Assembly: GCA_038916785.1 (NCBI GenBank) | Contig: JBCLBO010000108.1 | Coordinates: forward strand, 1 to 8,147 | Direction: 5' to 3' | DNA: 8,147 nt | Origin: VFKU01 sp038916785 | GTDB lineage: Bacteria > Hydrogenedentota > Hydrogenedentia > Hydrogenedentales > GCA-2746185 | Made by a program: the position numbers and the translations under genes | Shown here: positions 1 to 6,090 of the stretch, one piece after another | How the letters are laid out: each line of letters starts with the position of its first letter | Numbering within the stretch: position 1 is the first letter of the stretch | Notes under the pieces: generated by a model | What the model was told of the DNA's origin: nothing | What the model saw: only the letters and a program-made list of their open reading frames with translations | The model's database searches: none

Positions 1-331
1 AGAACAACCCATAAGGATCGAGATCAGCTTTGAGCGAAACTGCTTTAAGTGCTTGTTCCTGGAAAGAGTTTCTTAGGCTGCGGGCCAGCGTGTTCAGAGT
101 CTTGGCGGAGCCCTAGGTTCCAGCGGTATCTGTTCTTTACCCGGTAGATGGTGGCGGGTGCGGGGCCGAGGAGTTCGATGGCGCAGAGTTCTTGGGTTTC
201 GGTGGCTTCGCGGGCCCAGGCTATCAGGCGCATGGCAGCTCGTTCGGCGGCGTGCTCGTCTTCGGACTCGATGGTGAATTGGACCATGCGGCGGAAGGGC
301 GGGTAGCCGGAGCGTCGGCGGTCGGCGATCT
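1..331 (-). pseudogene. Diverged, frameshifted copy of the 3' end of priA
   Basis: This segment aligns without large gaps to positions 646-987, the last ~114 codons of the intact priA on the same strand. By hand I count 24 mismatches in the 216 bases 116-331 (about 89% identity) and about 10 in the first 110 bases. Identity stops abruptly at 331/987. A net 11-base loss near 111-115 relative to 767-782 shifts the frame just after the RYRWNLG motif, so translation runs into a premature stop at 45-47. The original C-terminal codons (DPYGLF) are still readable out of frame at the left edge. Before the shift about 7 of 59 residues differ, mostly conservatively, so much of the divergence arose while the sequence still coded for protein. 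It has no helicase domain and cannot be a functional PriA. It may continue a few bases beyond the window for its stop codon. Confidence 0.88.
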
Positions 332-345
332 TTGCCTGCCGCGTT

Positions 346-365
346 CAAATCCGGCCAAATCCGGC
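346..365. repeat. Tandem 10-bp direct repeat, two copies
   Basis: CAAATCCGGC occurs twice back to back with no mismatch. It lies 15 bases inside the spacer from the end of the priA-copy homology and may mark a slippage or junction scar. No function is evident. Confidence 0.6.
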
Positions 366-465
366 CCATTTTAGGCCCCGACCCATTGTTTCCCTAGCCG
401 GTTCCGATACCCGCCAGTGCCGATGGCAACAAGCTCCCTGTAGATATAAGGCTGCCCTCGCCGGA

Positions 466-480
466 GTGACCCTGGGTCAC
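466..480. repeat. 15-nt perfect palindrome GTGACCC-T-GGGTCAC
   Basis: Two perfect 7-bp arms flank a single T. The symmetry would suit a dimeric regulator's operator, but no adjacent intact gene starts here. It could equally belong to an insertion-sequence end, because GGTCACTT is followed by the similar GGACACTT. The symmetry is certain; the function is not known. Confidence 0.45.
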
Positions 481-516
481 TTGGCGTGGGACACTTTCGC
501 GAGATCCGCTTAAAAA

Positions 517-587
517 GTAGGGGCGGGGCCCTGTCCCCGCCCGGCGCACTCGGACGACCCAGGGCGGGGACAGGGCCCCGCCCCTAC
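517..587. repeat. Perfect 26-bp inverted repeat, 19-nt loop
   Basis: The left arm 517-542 and right arm 562-587 are exact reverse complements; both begin, read inward, with GTAGGGGCGGGGCCCTG. The loop is 543-561. The arms are themselves partly self-complementary (GGGGCCCTGTCCCC), so alternative hairpins are possible. It lies 56 bases downstream of the priA stop codon on the minus strand. It could act as a factor-independent RNA end or 3' stabiliser for the HNH-priA transcript, although no T-run follows it. The GTAGGGGCG start recurs at 8046, which suggests an interspersed repeat family rather than a dedicated terminator. Confidence 0.85.
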
Positions 588-643
588 ACGAAACCGGTCC
601 CAGGTTTTCTTTCTACAGACACCGGCGCTGGCCCGTGTGAAAC

Positions 644-3094
644 TCAGAAGAGACCATAGGGATCGAGATCAGCTTTGAGCGCAACTGCTTTAGGTGCGTG
701 TTCTTGGAAAGAGTTTCTTAGGCTGCGGGCGAGCGTGTTCAGCGTCTTGGCGGAGCGGCAGAAGGCTCCGAGGTTCCAGCGGTAACGCTTTTTTACGCGG
801 TAAATGGTGGCGGGGGCGGGCCCGAGGAGTTCGATGGCGCAGAGTTCTTGGGTTTCTAGGGCTTCGCGGGCCCAGGCTACTAGGTGGGTGGCGGCGCGTT
901 CGGCGGCGTGCGCGTCTTCGGATTCGACCGTGAACTGGACCATGCGGCGGAAGGGCGGGTAGCCGGAGCGTCGGCGGTCGGTGATCTCGCGGGCGAAGAA
1001 GGCGGCGTAGTCGTGGCCCTTGGCGGCCTGGATGGCGTAGTGGGTCGGCCGGCAGGTCTGGATGAGGACTTCGCCGGGGCGGTCGCCGCGGCCCGCGCGG
1101 CCTGCTACTTGGGTGAGCAACTGGAAGACATTCTCCGAGGCGCGGAAGTCCGGGAGCGCGAGGCCGGCGTCGGCGTTGAGCACGCCGACCAGCGTGACGC
1201 CGGGATAGTCGTGGCCTTTGGCGATCATCTGCGTACCGACGAGGACGTCGATCTCGCGCTTGGCGAAGCGTTGCAATATTTTCGCGTGGCCGTGCTTGGC
1301 CGAGGTCGTGTCGCGGTCCATGCGCTCGATGCGCGCGTTTGGGAAGCCGCGCAATAAATAATCTTCCAGCTTCTGCGTGCCCTGGCCGAGGTAGGTGAGC
1401 GGCGTGAAGCCGCAGTCGTCGCAGGCGAGCGGCACGCGGCGGCGCAGGTTGCAGTAGTGGCACGAGAGGAATTGCCCGCGCGCGTGATAGGTCATCGTCA
1501 CGTGGCAATCGGTGCAGGCCGTGCATGAGCCGCAGGCCGGGCAGAGCAGGTAGGGCGAGTGGCCGCGCCGGTTGAGCAGGAGGATCACCTGCTCGCGCTC
1601 GGCCAGCCGCGCGCCGATGGCTTCCTCGAGCTCGCGCGCGAGGACGACTTCGCCGGATTGCTCACGGACCTCGCCGCGCATGTCCACGAGGCGGACCGTC
1701 GGCAAGGGCGAGCGCGTGGCGCGGCGCTTGAGTTCGAGCCGGACGGATTTGCCCATCTCGCTATTGAGATACGACTCGATGCTGGGCGTCGCGGAGCCGA
1801 GCACGCAGGCCGCGCCGGCCATCTGTGCGCGCATGATGGCGGCGTCGCGCGCGTGGTAGCGCGGGACCTCGCCCTGCTTGTAGGAGGAGTCGTGCTCCTC
1901 GTCCACGATGATGATACCGAGATCCTTCAGCGGCGCGAAGACGGCCGAGCGCGCGCCAACGACGATGCGCACCTCGCCGCGCTGGGCGCGCCGCCACTCG
2001 TCGTATCGCTCGCCGGCGGCGAGGCCGCTGTGCAGCACGGCGATGTCGGTCTGGAAGCGCGCGAGGAAGCGGCCGACGGTCTGCGGCGTCAGCGAGATTT
2101 CCGGCACGAGGACGATCGCGCTTTTCCCGAGCGCCAGCGCGCGCTCGATCACCTGCAAGTACACTTCGGTCTTGCCGGAGCCGGTGATGCCGTGCAGAAG
2201 GAAGGTCTGGAATTTTCCCGCATCGAGCGAAGCCGCGATCGCGTCGTGCGCGGCTTGCTGCTCCTCGTTCATCGGGAGCTTCTCGCGCGAGGCCGCGTCT
2301 GCGTGGAGCAGCGGCGTGCGGTAGACCTCGCGCGCTTCGCGGCGGATCAGGCCCTTCTCCTCCAGCGCTTTGAGCGCGGCGCTGTTCGCATCGTGCCTCG
2401 CGCAGAGCTGGGCTGCGGGCTGCTCGGGCTCGTTGCGCAGGAGGTCGAAGTAGACGGCGGCCTGCTTCGGGGCGCGGCGTTGCAGCGCAATCTGCTCCTC
2501 GGCGGGAAGCACGGCGTCCTCGATGAGTATGGCCCACGCCTCGGTGCGCTCGGAGACGGCGGCGCGCTGCGCGACGTTGTCGCGCAGTAGCGCGCCGCGG
2601 CGTTCGAGTGCGGCGAGCGCGGGTGCGAGGTCGTCCTCGCCGAGCATGCCTCTGAGCTCGGCCTCGCCGAGCGGGCCGCGGGCGTGCAGCGCGGCGATCA
2701 CCTCGCGCTGGCGCTCCGTGTAGCGGCCGTCGGGCAGCGAGGGCGCGAGGCGATACTGCTTCTTCGTGCGCTGATTGATGCCCGGCGGCACGGCGCAGGG
2801 CAGCACCTCGCCGAGCGAGCAGCAGTAATAGTCCGCGATCCACGTGCAGAGCTGGATGATCTCCGCCGAAAGCGCGGGCGAATCGTCGGGCAAGTCCGCG
2901 AGATCGCGGACCTTCTCGACGTCGCTTTCGTCCGAGAGGCCGACGATGAATCCCGTCTCGAGCCGGCGCTGCATGGGGACCAATGCGCGCATGCCGATCG
3001 CGACGCGATCGAGCAGCGCGTCGGGCACGGAATACGTGAAGGGATGATCGACGGGCAGCGGCAGGGCCACCTGCGCGAAGCGGCGCGCCGGCAT
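644..3094 (-). CDS. priA: Primosomal protein N' (replication restart helicase PriA)
   Basis: This 816-residue protein is an ATP-dependent 3'-to-5' helicase that recognises stalled forks and reloads the replisome; the length is normal to slightly long. Residues 1-110 match the 3'-end DNA-binding domain (HPFTYSVP, later DYY and GEVLPCAVPPG). Walker A is GITGSGKT at 302-309, the DEEH Walker B box is 398-401, and motif III is GSATPS at 433-438. The zinc-binding insert spans 518-561 with Cys pairs 518/521, 527/530, 545/548 and 558/561. Motif V is GTQMIAKGHD (620-629) and motif VI is QVAGRAGRG (662-670). The C-terminal domain ends DPYGLF. The start is the ATG at 3094, with GGGAG six bases upstream, inside the end of the HNH gene. 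It is downstream of and probably translationally coupled to that gene. Its last ~114 codons are duplicated at 1-331. Confidence 0.97.
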   Translation of the reverse strand: MPARRFAQVALPLPVDHPFTYSVPDALLDRVAIGMRALVPMQRRLETGFIVGLSDESDVEKVRDLADLPDDSPALSAEIIQLCTWIADYYCCSLGEVLPCAVPPGINQRTKKQYRLAPSLPDGRYTERQREVIAALHARGPLGEAELRGMLGEDDLAPALAALERRGALLRDNVAQRAAVSERTEAWAILIEDAVLPAEEQIALQRRAPKQAAVYFDLLRNEPEQPAAQLCARHDANSAALKALEEKGLIRREAREVYRTPLLHADAASREKLPMNEEQQAAHDAIAASLDAGKFQTFLLHGITGSGKTEVYLQVIERALALGKSAIVLVPEISLTPQTVGRFLARFQTDIAVLHSGLAAGERYDEWRRAQRGEVRIVVGARSAVFAPLKDLGIIIVDEEHDSSYKQGEVPRYHARDAAIMRAQMAGAACVLGSATPSIESYLNSEMGKSVRLELKRRATRSPLPTVRLVDMRGEVREQSGEVVLARELEEAIGARLAEREQVILLLNRRGHSPYLLCPACGSCTACTDCHVTMTYHARGQFLSCHYCNLRRRVPLACDDCGFTPLTYLGQGTQKLEDYLLRGFPNARIERMDRDTTSAKHGHAKILQRFAKREIDVLVGTQMIAKGHDYPGVTLVGVLNADAGLALPDFRASENVFQLLTQVAGRAGRGDRPGEVLIQTCRPTHYAIQAAKGHDYAAFFAREITDRRRSGYPPFRRMVQFTVESEDAHAAERAATHLVAWAREALETQELCAIELLGPAPATIYRVKKRYRWNLGAFCRSAKTLNTLARSLRNSFQEHAPKAVALKADLDPYGLF

Positions 3095-3105
3095 CGGCTA
3101 CTCCC
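3095..3105 (-). promoter_or_regulatory. priA ribosome binding site embedded in the HNH stop region
   Basis: On the minus strand GGGAG (3101-3105) is followed by the TAG stop of the HNH gene (3098-3100) and CCG, then the priA ATG (3092-3094). Six bases separate the Shine-Dalgarno core from the start. Ribosomes terminating on the HNH frame would sit over this site, which is the usual arrangement for translational coupling. Confidence 0.7.
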
Positions 3106-3694
3106 GCAACTCGGCGTCCCAGTAGGCCGTGTCGAGGAAGCGCTGCCAGCTCGAGGTGCGGCCCGCGGGCAGGCGCGTGCCCAGCGTGGGCAGCCAAGCC
3201 GGCTTGATCGGCCGGCGCACGAGCGGCATCGCGGCCTCGTGCGGCGTGCGGTCGCCCTTGCGCACGTTGCATTGCACGCAGGCGAGCACGAGGTTGTCCC
3301 ACGCGTCGCGTCCGCCGCGCGAACGCGGCACGACGTGGTCGATGGTCAACTCGGACTTCGCGAGCTTCGTGCCGCAGTATTGGCACGTGCTCTTGTCGCG
3401 CTCGAAGATGCTGCGGCGCGAGAAGCGCACTTCCTTGTGGAAGAACCCGTTGAACGCGTTGAGGATGATGATCTCGGGCACGCGCACGCGCAAGGTGGGC
3501 GTGTGGATGAAGCGGCCCTCTTCGCGCGCCTGCGAGAGTTCGCACCAGTCCGAGAAGTCGTACTGCCGGTAGTCGGCGGGGTCCACGGCGCGCGCGAAAT
3601 CCTGATAAAGCAGCGCGAGGGCGCGGCGGACGGACGCGACGTTCACGGCCACCCACGAGCGGTTCAGGACGAGTACCTGGCCCTCGATATTCAT
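3098..3694 (-). CDS. HNH endonuclease family protein
   Basis: This is a 198-residue protein with a treble-clef HNH nuclease fold in its second half. A CQYC zinc knuckle lies at 104-107, the catalytic-type LTIDHVVPRSRGG segment with D119-H120 at 117-129, the structural N134, and a CVQCN knuckle at 139-143. The family is predicted to cut DNA using one divalent metal. The N-terminal segment (GQVLVLNRSWVAVNVASVRRAL) is the conserved leader of a large chromosomal HNH group not linked to restriction systems, so biological substrates are unknown. I chose the ATG at 3694 because MNIEGQVLVLN fits the family N-terminus; an in-frame ATG at 3760 would add 22 unconserved basic residues. The ribosome binding site is weak (GTGGGTG). 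Only 3 bases separate its stop from priA, so both are probably on one transcript. No key residue appears missing. Confidence 0.9.
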   Translation of the reverse strand: MNIEGQVLVLNRSWVAVNVASVRRALALLYQDFARAVDPADYRQYDFSDWCELSQAREEGRFIHTPTLRVRVPEIIILNAFNGFFHKEVRFSRRSIFERDKSTCQYCGTKLAKSELTIDHVVPRSRGGRDAWDNLVLACVQCNVRKGDRTPHEAAMPLVRRPIKPAWLPTLGTRLPAGRTSSWQRFLDTAYWDAELRE

Positions 3695-3761
3695 CGGACA
3701 CCCACAAAAAACTCGCCGCGCGCACCGTGCCCGCGGCCCGTGCTTCCTGCGTAAATGCATA

Positions 3762-3790
3762 CTAGCGCCAGTGCGTCAGCGCCGCGCTAG
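3762..3790. repeat. Inverted repeat CTAGCGC...GCGCTAG
   Basis: Perfect 7-bp arms at 3762-3768 and 3784-3790 flank a 15-nt loop. It lies 68 bases upstream of the HNH start, where an operator or leader hairpin of the HNH-priA transcript could sit. CTAG is rare in many bacterial genomes, which makes a symmetric pair slightly notable. The role is unproven. Confidence 0.35.
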
Positions 3791-3903
3791 ATGGCAGGTG
3801 CTCCAGTATAGAAATGCCCCAGATCGCGTTCAACTCACCTTAATTCTTCGCGGAAAGAAAAGGCACGGCCAAAAGAAACCGTTGCCGTTTCGCGTAGGGC
3901 TTC

Positions 3904-4020
3904 GGTGGCATGGGCTTCCAGCCCATGCGGGGTGCGTCCGACGCCTGAGTGCGATGATCGGTACTGAGCAGGAAGCGGAGATTCCGATTCATTCTCCATC
4001 GGCTGGAAGCCGATGCCACC
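3904..4020. repeat. REP-like inverted hairpin pair (BIME/REPIN-like)
   Basis: Two 24-bp units, 3904-3927 and 3997-4020, face each other in inverted orientation and match at 22 of 24 positions when one is reverse-complemented. Each starts with GGTGGCAT and contains a 19-nt hairpin with 8-bp arms and a 3-nt TCC loop: CATGGGCTTCCAGCCCATG at 3909-3927 and, on the other strand, CATCGGCTTCCAGCCGATG at 3997-4015. The two differences lie at paired stem positions, so the stem is preserved. A third single hairpin of this kind is at 8012-8030. Two inverted short palindromic units around a spacer is the layout of bacterial REP doublets. No RAYT transposase is in view. Confidence 0.8.
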
Positions 4021-4098
4021 AAAGGACGGTCGCTACGGACTTCCGATGGTGTAATAGTGGCTCCAGGGCGCCTGTTGGCTGGCTGGCGGGATAGCGGC

Positions 4099-4215
4099 AT
4101 GATCTTTTCTCGACTCATTGCGTGCGCGCTGCTGGTTGTCGCGTTTGTGCCGCATCATCATGGCGGCGACGTCGCCAATCAGGGCGGCAAGCCGTGCAGC
4201 CTCTGCATCTCGATG
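4099..4215 (+). pseudogene. 5' fragment of a small His-rich secreted protein
   Basis: The ATG at 4099 opens MIFSRLIACALLVVAF, a basic then hydrophobic signal peptide or membrane segment, followed by VPHHHGGD and PCSLC. Small proteins with this plan (signal sequence, His cluster, CSLC motif) occur beside zinc-regulated porins and ZnuABC genes, and the His and Cys residues suggest metal binding. That link is family memory plus context. After about position 4215 the sequence matches the end of a different gene in another frame, so this frame runs on as unrelated residues to a stop at 4441-4443. The ribosome binding site is poor (GCGGGA). I treat it as truncated; the exact junction, roughly 4205-4222, cannot be fixed without a relative. 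Confidence 0.55.
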
Positions 4216-4448
4216 CAGAACAGCGCTTCGGCCTACGGTATGACTGGGTGCAGTTGGTCAACGCGGACGAGACCACGGGCGATGATATCGAGGAGGCGTA
4301 CAGCGCCTACGCGACGTTTTTCCAGAGCGAGTTTGCGCGCATCCGCTTGCAGTATCAGTTGGCCGAACTGGCGGACGGCAACAAGGACAATCGTCTGTTC
4401 TTGCAGAGCACCTTCGCCGTCGGCGCGCACAAGCACAAGCTGAAGTAA
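4212..4448 (+). pseudogene. 3' fragment of an outer-membrane beta-barrel (zinc-regulated porin-like)
   Basis: In the frame ending at TAA 4446-4448 the sequence reads from DAEQRFGLRYDWVQL through YATFFQSEFARIRLQYQ and DNRLFLQSTFAVGAHKHK. Alternating polar/hydrophobic strands, an FxRxRLQYQ strand, an FLQxTFxVGAH closing strand and a His/Lys-rich tail are typical of the last strands of porin-like proteins encoded beside zinc transporters. Only about 75 residues remain of a protein normally several hundred long. It has no start codon and lies out of frame with the signal-peptide fragment before it. The 77-base gap to the next gene looks like natural operon spacing, so the porin probably preceded znuA before the deletion. 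Confidence 0.6.
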
Positions 4449-4511
4449 GAAGCATGGAGCCGGAAACACAAAGCGAGAACAAACCCGTAGAAGACACAGC
4501 ATAACTCGGTC

Positions 4512-4516
4512 AGGAG
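4512..4516 (+). promoter_or_regulatory. Shine-Dalgarno AGGAG for the znuA-znuB fusion
   Basis: AGGAG ends nine bases before the ATG at 4526, giving a normal ribosome binding site and fixing the start of the fusion frame. It was presumably the original znuA site. Confidence 0.75.
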
Positions 4517-4525
4517 ATATTCACT

Positions 4526-5170
4526 ATGTACAAGAGAGTTGTTGCACTCTGCATCGCGCTGCTTGCGGCCCACGGCGTCGCCTCGGCCGCGCCGCTCAAT
4601 GTCGTGGCGACAACCTCCACCTTTGCCGACCTCGTGAAGGCGATCGGCGGCGACTACGTCGAGGTGTCGTACATCGCGCCGCCGAAGTTCAACGTGCACT
4701 TCATCGAGCCGCGGCCGAGCGACGTGATGAAAGTGAAGAAGGCGGTGGCCTTCGCGCATGCCGGGCTCGATCTCGAGGCGTGGAGTGCGCCGCTGCGCGA
4801 TGCGGCGGGCAACCGCAGCGTGATGAAGGGCGGCGCGGGCGACCTCGACCTCTCGCGCGGCGTGCTGTTGCTCGAAGTACCGGACCGGACGGTGTCGCGC
4901 GCGGTGCAGATCGCGGGCGTGCTCATGGTCTTCGCGCTGCTTATCGCGCCGGCGGTCTGCGGCGTGTTCCTCGGCGGCACGATGCGCGGCCGGCTCGTGA
5001 TCGCGTGGATCGCGGGCGTGCTCACGTGCGTGGCCGGCATCTTCGCGTCGTACCACTGGGACCTGCCGACCGGCGCGGCCATCGTGTGTGCATTCGGCGT
5101 CACGGTCATCGTCTGCGGCGCGCTGCGTTCACTGCTCGGCATCACGGGCAACGTAGAAGGAACGCACTGA
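4526..5170 (+). CDS. In-frame fusion: ZnuA N-terminal part joined to ZnuB C-terminal part
   Basis: This 214-residue frame joins two genes of a zinc/manganese ABC importer. Residues 1-21 are a signal peptide (cleavage near ASA-APLN). Residues 24 to ~124 match the start of a periplasmic metal-binding protein (VVATTSTFADLVKAIGGD, NVHFIEPRPSD with the likely first metal ligand H58, GLDLEAW, LLLEVPDRTVSRA). From about residue 125 it becomes the end of the ABC-3 permease (VQIAGVLMVFALLIAPA, then SYHWDLPTGAAIVCAFG) with three hydrophobic segments near 126-150, 155-176 and 183-205. The junction is near 4895-4910. Intact ZnuA is about 300 residues and ZnuB about 270, so the second half of ZnuA with its remaining ligands, any ATPase gene and two thirds of ZnuB are absent. 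It is open and has a good ribosome site, so a chimeric membrane protein could be made, but it cannot transport metal alone. I regard it as a deletion product. Confidence 0.8.
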   Translation: MYKRVVALCIALLAAHGVASAAPLNVVATTSTFADLVKAIGGDYVEVSYIAPPKFNVHFIEPRPSDVMKVKKAVAFAHAGLDLEAWSAPLRDAAGNRSVMKGGAGDLDLSRGVLLLEVPDRTVSRAVQIAGVLMVFALLIAPAVCGVFLGGTMRGRLVIAWIAGVLTCVAGIFASYHWDLPTGAAIVCAFGVTVIVCGALRSLLGITGNVEGTH

Positions 5171-5223
5171 CCTGCCTTTTCTTTTCAAACGGCACTCTCA
5201 AATCCGGGAAAGCGGAATCGCCC

Positions 5224-5281
5224 CGAACGGCGCACGTTCGACGCGATTTCATAAAATGTAACGCTACTGTCCAAGCGTTTT
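5224..5281 (+). terminator. Two small hairpins, the second followed by four T
   Basis: CGAACG/CGTTCG (5224-5229 with 5235-5240, 5-nt loop) is followed by AACGCT/AGCGTT (5260-5265 with 5274-5279, 8-nt loop), the latter running into TTTT. It lies 50-110 bases after the fusion stop. Stems are short and the T-run is minimal, so this is at best a weak terminator. Confidence 0.25.
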
Positions 5282-5330
5282 GAAAAGTTTCGTTCGGGAG
5301 TGACGGGAATTACGTGACTTACTACGGGAA

Positions 5331-5355
5331 ACGGCCGTGATCGACTTGAAGTCGA
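5331..5355. promoter_or_regulatory. Adjacent palindromes ACGGCCGT and TCGACTTGAAGTCGA
   Basis: An 8-nt palindrome (5331-5338) is followed two bases later by a 15-nt palindrome with 7-bp arms around a G (5341-5355). They lie about 105 bases upstream of the mddA-like start, where an operator would be expected. No regulator gene is nearby and I do not recognise the motif. Confidence 0.25.
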
Positions 5356-5459
5356 CAGGTATGCACTGTGAGCTTCCCCCGGAAGATCATATACCAACAA
5401 TTGGGTTGCGCGGTGCAGTTCAGTCGCTTACGATAGGGTCGACGCAGGAGGACCTTCGG

Positions 5460-6090
5460 ATGAAGCGCACGTTGTTTCTAGGGTTTGCCGTCGTCTCTTA
5501 ATCTGACATTCCTTGTAACGTTACCTCTACGCCATCGGGTTCGTGGGCAATTACGTCGTGCCGAAGGGCATCGATGACGGCGCCGAAACGGCTACCGGCG
5601 TTGCGCTCGCGATAAATGTCGCGCTTCTCGGCGTATTCGGCCTGCAACACAGCATCATGGCGAGGCCCGCGTTCAAGCGGGTCTGGACGAAGCTCGTGCC
5701 TCAGCCGATCGAACGAGCTACGTACTGCCTGGCGTCGAGCGCTTGCCTGATCCTTCTTTACTGGGCGTGGCGCCCGATGCCGGGGATCGTCTGGGACTTC
5801 ACCGGCACGCCGCTCGAAATCGTCATGCGCGCGCTGTTTTTCGGCGGATGGGGCCTCGTGCTCGCGTCGAGCTTCATGATCGACCACTTCGATCTCTTCG
5901 GACTTCGTCAGGCGTGGCTATACTTCCAAGGCAAGGAGTACGCTCAACACCCCTTCAGCACGCCGTTCCTATACAAGTACGTCCGGCCCCCTCTACCTCG
6001 GCTGGTTCTTCGCGTTCTGGCCCACGCCCGTGATGACGAACGGGCACCTGCTGTTCTCGTTCGTCACGACGACGTACATCGTGGTGGCCT
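5460..6090 (+). pseudogene. mddA: Methanethiol S-methyltransferase-like membrane protein, frameshifted and 3'-truncated
   Basis: The family (MddA; NnrU/isoprenylcysteine methyltransferase-like) methylates methanethiol to dimethyl sulfide with S-adenosylmethionine in the inner membrane. A strong site AGGAGG (5446-5451) precedes ATG 5460 and MKRTLFLGFAVVS. An extra base in 5499-5502 creates a TAA; a second extra base in 5521-5525 moves to the frame reading IGFVGNYVVPKGIDDG. This continues through GLQHSIMARPAFKRVW, PIERATYCL, WRPMPG, MIDHFDLFGLRQAWLY and FSTPFLYKYVR. A two-base loss after 5986 (CGG|CCCCC, best explained by losing CA from a CAC codon) destroys the RHPLYLG cofactor-site motif; the right frame then resumes as LYLGWFFAFWPTPVMTNGHLLFSFVTTTYIVVA. 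Sequence then switches to another gene at 6080-6090, losing the last ~45 codons. A GTG at 5543 starts a 209-codon open frame, but it is not the original start. Naming rests on motif recall. Confidence 0.75.

Larger units (their letters stand above)
332..643. other. Gene-free spacer between the two priA 3' ends
   Basis: I see no convincing coding sequence here. From left to right it holds a tandem 10-bp repeat (346-365), a 15-nt palindrome (466-480), two related short strings, GGTCACTTGGCG (475-486) and GGACACTTTCGCG (489-501), and a perfect 26-bp inverted repeat (517-587). Strings of the form G(G/A)CACTTTCGCGAG recall the multiple terminal repeats at the ends of IS21-family elements. That is from memory and no transposase is present, so an insertion-sequence scar is only a possibility. 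The spacer begins exactly where homology between the two priA 3' ends stops. Confidence 0.55.
3695..4098. other. Divergent spacer between HNH-priA and the broken zinc locus
   Basis: This stretch separates a leftward transcript (HNH-priA) from rightward gene remnants. It contains a 7-bp-arm hairpin (3762-3790), an A-rich stretch near 3851-3885, and a REP-like inverted hairpin pair (3904-4020). I find no convincing sigma-70 promoter in either direction and no recognisable Zur box before the zinc-locus remnants. Open frames across it show no family features. Confidence 0.5.

Noticed and set aside
1761..3725. A 654-codon minus-strand frame across priA and the HNH gene
   Set aside because: It is an Arg/Ala-rich alternative frame spanning two well supported genes and has no domain features.
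2684..3754. A 356-codon plus-strand frame opposite HNH and the priA start
   Set aside because: Antisense shadow of conserved genes with biased composition and no motif.
3771..4094. A 107-codon plus-strand frame in the spacer before the zinc locus
   Set aside because: It runs through both REP-like hairpins and has no ribosome site or family features.
5185..5400. A 71-codon minus-strand frame between the znu fusion and the mddA remnant
   Set aside because: No Shine-Dalgarno site or recognisable motif, and it covers the palindromes and weak hairpins of this gap.
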